DNA of 19,896 nt from Spyradenecus sp045634445. GTDB lineage: Bacteria > Verrucomicrobiota > Kiritimatiellia > RFP12 > DVOR01. The stretch is from NCBI GenBank assembly GCA_045634445.1, contig JAZRAG010000040.1, positions 1-19,896 of the forward strand. The letters are read 5' to 3'. The position numbers were made by a program, and so were the translations under genes. The stretch's first letter is position 1. The number at the start of each line of letters is the position of its first letter. This document shows, piece after piece, positions 1 through 6,899 of this stretch. The notes under the pieces were generated by a model, which was not told the origin of the DNA, made no database searches, and worked only from the letters and a program-made list of their open reading frames with translations.

Positions 1-1
1 C

Positions 2-304
2 CTCGCAAAGGCTTGCCCCGATGATCCCTCCCTCGTGGACGTCTTTGAATTCGTCGTAGCAGGTAAGGAACTCTGCCCCGGTTACACCGAACAGAACGAC
101 CCCGAAGCACAGCGTGCCGCTTTCGCCAACCAGGTGGAAGAAGACGCAGAGCCGACAGACCAGGACTTCGTGGAAGCCCTTGAATACGGCATGCCGCCTA
201 CTGGTGGCCTCGGTCTCGGTATTGACCGCCACGTGATGTTCATGACAGGTGCAGACTGCATCCGCGATGTCATCCTCTTCCCCCAGATGAAGTCTGAAAA
301 GTAA
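2..304 (+). CDS. lysS: Lysyl-tRNA synthetase, class II, C-terminal part (5' end outside window)
   Basis: This is the C-terminal ~100 residues of the class II lysyl-tRNA synthetase, which charges tRNA-Lys with lysine in the cytoplasm. The reading frame is open to the left edge, so the gene begins upstream; the GTG at 35 is internal. The segment YGMPPTGGLGLGIDR is class II motif 3 with its arginine, and it is followed by the usual IRDVILFP ending. The YTEQNDP stretch matches the lysine-pocket region, including the glutamate (E428 in E. coli numbering). Oddly, the residue aligned with the substrate-binding asparagine of that pocket is proline (codon 77-79, in ELCPGYTE; the usual form is like EIANAFTE). 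Lys and Gln codons are almost all AAG and CAG, as expected of a highly expressed gene. A strong terminator follows 70 bases after the stop. Confidence 0.95.
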   Translation, partial: LAKACPDDPSLVDVFEFVVAGKELCPGYTEQNDPEAQRAAFANQVEEDAEPTDQDFVEALEYGMPPTGGLGLGIDRHVMFMTGADCIRDVILFPQMKSEK

Positions 305-319
305 GAAATGGCTGTTACT

Positions 320-352
320 CGTTAGCAATTAAACATCTGTTTATTGTTAACG
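320..352 (+). other. Stem-loop in the lysS 3' untranslated region
   Basis: A stem of 14 pairs, including one G-U pair (325/347) and one bulged T (330), closes on the 4-base loop ATCT (335-338). It lies 16 bases after the lysS stop and just before the terminator. It has no U-tract of its own. It could protect the mRNA 3' end or be a remnant terminator; no function is shown. Confidence 0.45.
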
Positions 353-373
353 ATTAGCGGACAATATCACACG

Positions 374-405
374 AAAAGACGCTCGTTTGAGCGTCTTTTT
401 CTTTT
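374..405 (+). terminator. Rho-independent terminator of lysS
   Basis: A perfect 11-bp stem (374-384 with 389-399) closes on the loop GTTT and runs into T5-C-T4. The A-run on the left arm could also allow termination on the minus strand. The core CGCTCGTTTGAGCG (380-393) recurs as its reverse complement in the terminator at 8249-8277. Confidence 0.92.
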
Positions 406-584
406 ACCACCGTCTTGTATAATCTCTCCTAAAATCATATGAAATTTATATTTTAGAAAGTGCGCATCGCGAAGGAAACAAGCGTGTTGCAAAATAAACC
501 ATCTCAAAAGGCCAATTCTAACAATAAACTAACACTTTTTAATCGAAATCTCCCCTTTTATGACTGTTTCCCTTCTCTTGCATA
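406..584. other. AT-rich intergenic stretch without a recognised gene
   Basis: No convincing coding frame is present here. A TATAAT box sits at 418-423 without a clear -35, and there is a 7-bp inverted repeat, CTAAAAT (429-435) with ATTTTAG (450-456). The stretch could carry a long leader or a distal promoter for the antiporter gene, but nothing in it is diagnostic. Confidence 0.4.
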
Positions 585-593
585 TGTTATAAT
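585..593 (+). promoter_or_regulatory. Extended -10 promoter of the antiporter gene
   Basis: TGTTATAAT is a perfect extended -10 element (TGnTATAAT). The -35 position, 17 bases upstream (565-570), does not resemble TTGACA, which is typical of extended -10 promoters. The predicted transcript start is near 600, about 30 bases before the ATG at 632. Confidence 0.6.
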
Positions 594-596
594 CTT

Positions 597-610
597 TTCA
601 CGTAAGTGAA
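597..610 (+). promoter_or_regulatory. Inverted repeat at the predicted transcript start of the antiporter gene
   Basis: TTCAC-GTAA-GTGAA is a perfect 5-bp inverted repeat with a 4-base centre, directly downstream of the -10 box. It could be a repressor operator or a hairpin at the very 5' end of the mRNA. The gene it precedes has no evident Shine-Dalgarno sequence. Confidence 0.4.
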
Positions 611-631
611 CCCATCATCACGGACTTTGCC

Positions 632-2713
632 ATGCCAGAAATGTTCTCCTTCTTTGCAGATCTCAGCATCACCATCGCAGTTGCTGCAGCAGTTGGCATC
701 ATCTTCTCTCGCTATAACCTTCCGCTTACGGTTGGTTATATCTTAGCAGGCGTCATTATTGGTCCAGATTTAGGCCCTGCACTTATTCAAAATAGCGCCA
801 GTATCCGAATGTTGTCAGACTTCGGCGTAATGTTCTTGATGTTCTCCATCGGCTTAGGGTTTAGCTTTAGAAAAGTCCGACAAATGGGTGGACGCGTCAT
901 CTTTCCTGCTATTTGGGATGTCACCTTTATGGTAGTCGGCGGCTTCATCGTTGGTAAACTCTTTGGATGGGGTAATCTTGAGTGTTTCCTTTTAGGCCTT
1001 ATCCTCTGCGACAGTTCCACCTCTATTGCAGCGAAAACCTTTGAAGGCTTAGGGTGGACCAAGCACCGCTTCGCAGAAAATACCTTCGCGATTGCTCTCA
1101 TTGAAGACGTCCTTGCGATCTTACTTATCGCAGTGCTCAATGGTGTTAGTGGCGGAACGGCTGGAGGCAACGGATTTTGGGACACTGCCACCGTCATCGG
1201 CAAACAAATGGGTGTATTAGCCCTCTTCCTCGTGGGCGTAACCGTCTTCGGTATCTTACTCGTGCCGCGTTTAATGAACTATGTGTCGCGTCGCTTTGGT
1301 GATGAAATCGTCTTAATGACAGCATTAGGACTCTGTTTCGGCGTTTCATGCCTCGCACAAGAAGGTCTCAAACTCTCATTGGTCGTGGGTGCCTTCTTGA
1401 CAGGTGCTGTTGTAGCAGAAGCGCAAGCTCGTCGACGTATTGAACGTATTGTTCGCCCCGTAACCGATCTCTTCTCTTCAGTGTTCTTCGTTTCTGTCGG
1501 TTTGATGTTGAAACCCGCAATCATCCTTGAGAATATCGGAATTATCATCTTCATCACCGTGGCAATGATTCTCTTCAAGTTAATCAACGGCTTTTCATCG
1601 TGCCTACTCGTTGGCGAACACCCTCGTGACGCCTTCAAGACAGGTATTAGTCTCGGCCAAGTGGCAGAATTCTCTTTCATTATCGCAGGCATTGCCATGA
1701 CGGGCAATTTAAGCAAGCAACCGCTTGATCAAATTGCTGCAGGTGTCGCGCTTCTGTGTACGGCAACCAACCCCTATCTTTTGCGTTCATCCGACAAACT
1801 CTATGAACTCTGCGCCCGCTTTACAGGGCCACGGATGCGTAACTTCTTCCGCGCCTATCAATCTGGATTAACTGACATGGGACGCATTCGTGATGATGAT
1901 GGTCGAACCGTCTTGGCACAAATCCAAACCTATGCCATCCAAATCGGAGTAAGCCTCTCCATCATCGCAATTCTCTTTGGTGCAGTCTACTTCGTAGCGC
2001 ACATCCCCTCTGTACAACGCTTCTTAACAAATCTCGACACACATTGGCAACCCTCTACCAACTTCAGAATCCCGTGGAGTGGCATGCTCTGTAGCGCGGC
2101 GACGATGTTAATCGCATCTCCAGCTTTCTGGGTGGCGCAACACCTTTGGCGCGAAATGACCAAATGCATTATCCAAAATGCGTTAAGTCATGCGAAACGT
2201 ATCCAGCACGTGCGTGCGCTTGTACGATTCCTCCTCACCGTTGCGGGGTGGATAGGACTTATTTTCTACGCCTTTCTACTCTGCACCACCTTTATTAGCA
2301 ACATCTGGGTGCTCGCCATCGTCCTCTACGGCGCAGTCTTGGTGATAACCTTCTGTTCAAAGCGTTTCAAACAAAACTACCGCTTTTCACACACGGAATT
2401 GACACGCGCCTTTGATGTTGGGGCGATTCCCATGGAAGACCCTGTCAACATCAATGAAGTCCTCGCAGTGCACACTGAGACCATCGTTGTACCACGCTTT
2501 GCAAATGCAGATGGCAAAACCTTAGGTGAGATCAATTTGCGCGGCATAACGGGTGCTGCAGTAATCTCAGTCTCTATTCCTGGGCTTCCACCAATCGTCT
2601 CTCCAGGACGCGATACCCGCCTCGCAGTGGGCGCCTCTCTCATCGTTGTAGGATCAGAAGATGAGATCCGACGTGCGACAGATCTCCTCACTTGCCCTGC
2701 TCCAGATGCCTAA
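632..2713 (+). CDS. Cation:proton antiporter, CPA2/Kef-like, with C-terminal TrkA-C domain
   Basis: This inner-membrane monovalent cation/proton antiporter of 693 residues probably exchanges K+ or Na+ for protons. The first ~390 residues form the Na/H-exchanger domain of many hydrophobic helices. The typical LPLTVGYILAGVIIGPDLGP element is at residues 30-49, followed by CDSST and IEDVLAILL segments at the positions of the conserved transport motifs. Four further membrane helices follow at roughly 430-590. A soluble TrkA-C (RCK-C-like) domain at about 610-690, containing GKTLGEINLRGITGA and VGSEDEI, should bind a regulatory ligand. There is no TrkA-N nucleotide-binding domain, unlike KefB or KefC, so the exact substrate is open. 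The ATG at 632 has no visible Shine-Dalgarno sequence; ATG 641 is an alternative with none either. The gene is monocistronic, with its own extended -10 promoter. Confidence 0.88.
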   Translation: MPEMFSFFADLSITIAVAAAVGIIFSRYNLPLTVGYILAGVIIGPDLGPALIQNSASIRMLSDFGVMFLMFSIGLGFSFRKVRQMGGRVIFPAIWDVTFMVVGGFIVGKLFGWGNLECFLLGLILCDSSTSIAAKTFEGLGWTKHRFAENTFAIALIEDVLAILLIAVLNGVSGGTAGGNGFWDTATVIGKQMGVLALFLVGVTVFGILLVPRLMNYVSRRFGDEIVLMTALGLCFGVSCLAQEGLKLSLVVGAFLTGAVVAEAQARRRIERIVRPVTDLFSSVFFVSVGLMLKPAIILENIGIIIFITVAMILFKLINGFSSCLLVGEHPRDAFKTGISLGQVAEFSFIIAGIAMTGNLSKQPLDQIAAGVALLCTATNPYLLRSSDKLYELCARFTGPRMRNFFRAYQSGLTDMGRIRDDDGRTVLAQIQTYAIQIGVSLSIIAILFGAVYFVAHIPSVQRFLTNLDTHWQPSTNFRIPWSGMLCSAATMLIASPAFWVAQHLWREMTKCIIQNALSHAKRIQHVRALVRFLLTVAGWIGLIFYAFLLCTTFISNIWVLAIVLYGAVLVITFCSKRFKQNYRFSHTELTRAFDVGAIPMEDPVNINEVLAVHTETIVVPRFANADGKTLGEINLRGITGAAVISVSIPGLPPIVSPGRDTRLAVGASLIVVGSEDEIRRATDLLTCPAPDA

Positions 2714-2750
2714 AAACTACATTTTAAAGCAATAAACCGCTCTTTTCACG

Positions 2751-2780
2751 CAGTATAGTTTGACAAAATGTGCTATACTG
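2751..2780 (+). promoter_or_regulatory. thrC promoter with an 8-bp inverted repeat (candidate operator)
   Basis: Perfect 8-bp arms CAGTATAG (2751-2758) and CTATACTG (2773-2780) flank 14 bases. The right arm contains TATACT (2774-2779) within TGCTATACT, an extended -10 element placed 30 bases before the thrC ATG. A TTGACA at 2760-2765 lies only 8 bases from that -10 box, too close for an ordinary sigma70 -35. A TATATT at 2787-2792 would sit 21 bases from it, too far. The repeat would let a dimeric regulator cover the promoter. The blocks GTTTG, AAAATG and GCTATACT here also occur upstream of the thioredoxin-like gene. Confidence 0.55.
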
Positions 2781-2809
2781 CAGAGGTATATTTGACTCAA
2801 GGAGTTATC

Positions 2810-4231
2810 ATGGACTACATTTCTACGCGCGGCCTTGCCCCAAAAGTGAACGGCATCCAGGCCCTTTTAAACGGTATCGCACCCGATGGCGGTCTCTATA
2901 TTCCCGCTCGCCCCCTCGAACCTTTACCTCCCAAAGCAGACTTCCGCACCACGATGGAAGCCTTACTTGAACGTTTCTTTGACGATATCCCTGTAGACGT
3001 CCGTAAGGACGCGATTACGCAGGCACTCGCGCGTTTCCGTGCCCCAGACGTTGTCCCTTTGAAGTCTTTTGACAATGTCTCCTTCCTTGAACTCTTCCAC
3101 GGCCCCACCTACGCATTTAAGGATGTGGCGCTCACCTTGTTGCCGCACTTAATGCGTTATGCTGCACAGGTTTCTGGCATCAATCGCGTCTGCGTCCTTA
3201 CCGCAACGAGCGGTGACACGGGTAGCGCTGCCATGCGTGGTTTTGCCGATGTCCCTGGCACTTCCGTGCTCGTCTTCTATCCCAAAGTGGGCACCTCTGA
3301 AATTCAGCGCCGTCAAATGGTGTGCTGCCCTGGCGGTAATGTCTCTGCTTGTGCGATCGAAGGTAACTTCGACGATGCTCAGGCCGCTGTAAAAGCCGCT
3401 TTTGCAGATCCCATGCTTGCAGAACGTGCACGTGCTGCAGGCTGCTTGCTCTCTTCTGCAAACAGTATCAATATTGGCCGTCTCTTCCCGCAGATCTGCT
3501 ATTACCTTGACTGCGCACGTCGCTTAGGTCAACCCTTTGATGTGGTCGTTCCTACGGGTAACTTCGGCAATATCCTTGCTGCGCTCTATGCTTGGCAGCT
3601 CGGCGCCCCCATTGAACGCCTTACGGTGGCCTCCAATGCCAACCGCGTCGTCTGCGACTTCATCCGCACGGGTCAGTACAATTCGCGCCGCGAATTCCGT
3701 ATTACGAACTCTCCTTCAATGGATATTCTCGTTTCTTCTAACGTTGAACGCCTCTTGTGGTTGCTCTCTAAGGGCAATGACGTTGAAGTGCGCACGTGGG
3801 AATCTCAATTGAAGGCTGAAGGTACGTTTGCTCTTTCGGGTTACCCCTTGCATGACTTGCGTTCTAAATTCGCATCGGGCTGGGCTACACCTGAAGAAAC
3901 CGAAACCGCAATTGCCGACATCTGGCGCAACTACCACTACTTGGCAGACCCCCACACCGCAATCGGTTGGAAGGTCAATCGCGAACTCCCCGTTACGGGC
4001 CGTCCCACGGTTATCGCTGCAACGGCATCGCCTTGGAAGTTCCCTGTCACGATGTTGCGCGCACTCACAGGCAAGACCGTTTCCGACGAATTTGCAGCAG
4101 CAGGTGGTCTCGCAGCACTCACGGGCGAAACCCCTGCATTAGTTGACCTCAAGAATGCGCCCATCTTGCATGACGCTGTCACCTTCCGTGACACCGTTCC
4201 TGATGCAATTTGTCGCACGTTCTCGCTCTAA
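2810..4231 (+). CDS. thrC: Threonine synthase
   Basis: This cytoplasmic PLP enzyme converts O-phospho-L-homoserine to L-threonine, the last step of threonine synthesis. It has 473 residues, the size of the long (E. coli-like) threonine synthase class. The N-terminal YISTRG and the later APDGGLYIP segment are typical. The PLP lysine is K104 in HGPTYAFKD, the phosphate-binding SGDTGSA is at 134-140, and VPTGNFGN is at 247-254. The start is ATG 2810, chosen because AAGGAG (2799-2804) sits 5 bases upstream; an in-frame ATG at 2768 lies inside the promoter region. The gene stands alone: no hom or thrB is adjacent. It follows a promoter with an inverted repeat and ends in a GC-rich hairpin. Confidence 0.96.
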   Translation: MDYISTRGLAPKVNGIQALLNGIAPDGGLYIPARPLEPLPPKADFRTTMEALLERFFDDIPVDVRKDAITQALARFRAPDVVPLKSFDNVSFLELFHGPTYAFKDVALTLLPHLMRYAAQVSGINRVCVLTATSGDTGSAAMRGFADVPGTSVLVFYPKVGTSEIQRRQMVCCPGGNVSACAIEGNFDDAQAAVKAAFADPMLAERARAAGCLLSSANSINIGRLFPQICYYLDCARRLGQPFDVVVPTGNFGNILAALYAWQLGAPIERLTVASNANRVVCDFIRTGQYNSRREFRITNSPSMDILVSSNVERLLWLLSKGNDVEVRTWESQLKAEGTFALSGYPLHDLRSKFASGWATPEETETAIADIWRNYHYLADPHTAIGWKVNRELPVTGRPTVIAATASPWKFPVTMLRALTGKTVSDEFAAAGGLAALTGETPALVDLKNAPILHDAVTFRDTVPDAICRTFSL

Positions 4232-4241
4232 TTGCTAATAC

Positions 4242-4271
4242 GCTGTGCCACCGATGAGTCGGTGGCACAGC
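4242..4271 (+). terminator. Hairpin after thrC (probable terminator without U-tract)
   Basis: A perfect 13-bp GC-rich stem (4242-4254 with 4259-4271) closes on the loop TGAG, 10 bases after the thrC stop. No T-run follows, so it may block transcript decay or act with Rho rather than terminate intrinsically. Confidence 0.65.
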
Positions 4272-4274
4272 ACT

Positions 4275-4290
4275 ATTGAACCGCTTCAAT
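4275..4290 (+). other. Short inverted repeat between thrC and the SNF2 gene
   Basis: ATTGAA-CCGC-TTCAAT is a perfect 6-bp inverted repeat followed by TTT. It could be a weak second terminator hairpin behind the one at 4242-4271, or an operator for the SNF2 gene. TTGAAC (4276-4281) within it resembles a -35 box, but no good -10 follows at the right distance. Confidence 0.35.
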
Positions 4291-4349
4291 TTTAGGCACA
4301 TTCTACGTCCTGATTCAAAGACACCCTCCATTAGATTTAGCGCGTCCAG

Positions 4350-6899
4350 ATGATTCTCCACCTACGCCATAAAGATCATCACCTCTCCCTCGCAGGAGAG
4401 GCTTTTGGCGTACCGGTTTCACCTGAAGCGTTACGACCAGCAGTGGGATTCCTCTTCCACGGATGGAGAGAAGTTGTTTTAGAAGGACGTGGCGTCCTTC
4501 AAGCGCTTCAATGCATCGCACATGGTGCCACTTCCACAACCCTTGTTTATGGCAATGATATTATAGAAGCGGCAAAACTCTTTACCATAATGTTGCGAAC
4601 GGTTTCCGCGGGATGTGTCGCGCCAATCATTGAAAATAATGAAGCCCGTTGGCGTGCAACCGTTGTTCCAAAGGATGCTGATATAGCCCTCTTCCAAGAC
4701 CTTATCGACCTTTGGATGCGCACCACATCCTCTACAGTGCTCGCACGCGCCCAAATGGTCAAACGGAAGTTTTACGCACCCGATGACGAATTCCTCACCG
4801 CATTGCGAGCACCTACCGCAACACTTCAGCTTGATGCTGGCGCACTCCCAACAGAGCTAGGTATTTGGGCAGCACCGCTTTTTGAAGGTGGACACGCAGC
4901 CTTGCCTTTGGCTCCCAGACGAGACGAACGTGGGTGGTGGGTTGATTTCGCAGTCAATGGTAAACACCCAGGTAAGTTCCCCTCAATTACAAGGCTTCGT
5001 TTACTTGGCCAAGCTGTTTCAATTGCACCTATTTTAGGTCTTCCACAACCTTGGAATGATAGCACCTTTACCCGTTTCTTGAGAGAGGCGGTACCAGTTC
5101 TCCGTGCAGCAGCTTTTTCTGTAGACTTACCTAAAGCGCTTGAAGTGCATGTACCCGAATTGCGCGAAACTGCTGTAAGTGTTGAAGAAACAACTGTCAC
5201 GGTGGTACGCACAATCCTCTTTGGTAATATTGAACTTTCAATAGAAGAGGCTCAAGCCATTGTAGATGCAGGCGAGTCACTCGTCTTTATTAATGAAGCA
5301 TGGCACTATATTGACTTACAAGCGCTCAAACAAGTTCTTGCAAATATTGGGCCAGAGCACCTCTCTACACACCGTGCGCTCCCCTTGCTCCTCGCAGGCG
5401 CATTACGTATCGCACCTGAAGCGCAAGATGTGCAAGATTTCCTTCGCGAAATGACGCAACCCCCCGAAGGAGAATTGCCTTTACGTGAGGTCTTACGCCC
5501 TTATCAAGCTCAGGGCGTCTGTTGGTTAATGCAGGCCGCCACACATGGGTTAGGCGTCTGCCTTGCCGATGATATGGGTTTGGGTAAAACCTTACAAGCT
5601 ATTGCATTCTTACTGACACGTAAAAAGCCCGCCCTCATTGTGGCTCCATTAACGGTTTTACCTGTTTGGGAACGTGAACTTACCCGGTGGGCACCTCACC
5701 TTAAAATTCTCCGTCATGACGGCCCCGAACGTGTCCAAGGTGAAGGTTTTATGCACCTTGCCACGGCCGCCGATGTCACACTCACGGCCTATGGTTATCT
5801 CTGGCGTGACTACGCTACTTTACGACGCGTATCGTGGCAAACACTCATCCTTGATGAAGCACAACAAATCAAGAACCCACACACGCGGCAATCGCAGGCA
5901 GCGCGTTCACTTCCCGCAGAATTCCGATTAACTTTAACGGGTACCCCTATTGAGAACCGTCTTGAAGACTTGTGGAGCATTCTTGACTTCCTAAATCCTG
6001 AACTCTTTGGCACACGCAAAGAATTCATTGAACGTTATCGTGACCCAACACGTCTCCGTCGCGCAGTCTCCCACTTCCTTTTACGCAGATTAAAGTCTGA
6101 CCCAACAATTCTTGCCGAATTGCCGCCCAAAATCTTACAAGAACACTATGCGCCTCTCACTAGCGCGCAATCTGCAGAATATGACCTCGCGCTTGCAGAG
6201 TATGCTCGGGATGCACGTAATGGGAAGGCTTCTGGACGCACCGGCGCAGTCTTGGCGTTGCTAACACGTTTGAAACAGATTTGTGACGGTGTTGAAGTTG
6301 AATCCCAAAACACACATGCAGATATACACCACTCCAACAACTTCTGTTCTGGCAAAATCAACACACTTATTCCGTTGGCAGAGGAAATCCTTGAACGTGG
6401 CGAAAGTTTGCTCATCTTTACTCAATTTGCACGCGTTGGTAAACGTCTCCAATCAATCCTTGGCGAACGCTTTGGCTGCCACATCCCCTTTATTCATGGT
6501 GATCTAACTGCGCAACAACGTCGCGATGAGATTGACCGCTTTAATGCATCTTCTAAACCTGGGATCTTTATTCTCTCTCTGCGTACAGGTGCTTTCGGCT
6601 TAACGCTTACAAAGGCAAATCACGTCATTCATCTTGACCGATGGTGGAATCCCGCCGTTGAAGCGCAGGCAACTGACCGCGTACATCGTATTGGGCAAAA
6701 ACGCACCGTTGTGGAGCACCACCTCATCTGCCGTGGCACCTTGGAGGACAACATCTCACGTATGTTAAATGAGAAGCGCTTCCTCGCAGAGACGGTTGTA
6801 GCACCCACACCAGCAGCTTTACTCGCACGACTACCCACCGACACCTTGATGGGATTATTGCGCCGTCAAGAAGCCTCTTCTCGTTTACCCATCTCTTAA
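4350..6899 (+). CDS. SNF2-family DEAD/H-box ATPase (bacterial RapA/HepA-like helicase)
   Basis: This 849-residue protein belongs to the SNF2 superfamily of DNA-dependent ATPases that move along duplex DNA and remodel protein-DNA complexes. Residues 1 to ~380 form an N-terminal region with no recognised motif. The two RecA-like domains follow. Walker A is DDMGLGKT near residue 407, Walker B is DEAQ near 502 with the following IKN, motif III is LTGTPIENR, and motif VI is QATDRVHRIGQ near 776. All key ATPase residues are present. ATG 4350 is the first in-frame start after a stop at 4338-4340 and has no Shine-Dalgarno sequence. The stop overlaps the next start (TAATG), so SNF2 and dGTPase are probably translated together. 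Function is uncertain: transcription or repair remodelling is the default reading, and a role in defence is possible. Confidence 0.9.
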   Translation: MILHLRHKDHHLSLAGEAFGVPVSPEALRPAVGFLFHGWREVVLEGRGVLQALQCIAHGATSTTLVYGNDIIEAAKLFTIMLRTVSAGCVAPIIENNEARWRATVVPKDADIALFQDLIDLWMRTTSSTVLARAQMVKRKFYAPDDEFLTALRAPTATLQLDAGALPTELGIWAAPLFEGGHAALPLAPRRDERGWWVDFAVNGKHPGKFPSITRLRLLGQAVSIAPILGLPQPWNDSTFTRFLREAVPVLRAAAFSVDLPKALEVHVPELRETAVSVEETTVTVVRTILFGNIELSIEEAQAIVDAGESLVFINEAWHYIDLQALKQVLANIGPEHLSTHRALPLLLAGALRIAPEAQDVQDFLREMTQPPEGELPLREVLRPYQAQGVCWLMQAATHGLGVCLADDMGLGKTLQAIAFLLTRKKPALIVAPLTVLPVWERELTRWAPHLKILRHDGPERVQGEGFMHLATAADVTLTAYGYLWRDYATLRRVSWQTLILDEAQQIKNPHTRQSQAARSLPAEFRLTLTGTPIENRLEDLWSILDFLNPELFGTRKEFIERYRDPTRLRRAVSHFLLRRLKSDPTILAELPPKILQEHYAPLTSAQSAEYDLALAEYARDARNGKASGRTGAVLALLTRLKQICDGVEVESQNTHADIHHSNNFCSGKINTLIPLAEEILERGESLLIFTQFARVGKRLQSILGERFGCHIPFIHGDLTAQQRRDEIDRFNASSKPGIFILSLRTGAFGLTLTKANHVIHLDRWWNPAVEAQATDRVHRIGQKRTVVEHHLICRGTLEDNISRMLNEKRFLAETVVAPTPAALLARLPTDTLMGLLRRQEASSRLPIS

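Noticed and set aside
305..631. Riboswitch or T-box leader before the antiporter gene
   Set aside because: I found no T-box, ykoF-type, K+ (ydaO or kimA-type) or other known motif; only simple hairpins and AT-rich sequence are present.
787..1203. Long open frame on the minus strand inside the antiporter gene
   Set aside because: It is antisense to a well-supported membrane protein, has no ribosome site, and has no recognisable domain. The same applies to the frames at 1279-1716 and 2377-2691.
2760..2792. Consensus TTGACA-type sigma70 promoter for thrC
   Set aside because: The possible -10 boxes lie 8 (TATACT) or 21 (TATATT) bases away, neither compatible with a normal 16-18 base spacer. An extended -10 reading fits better.
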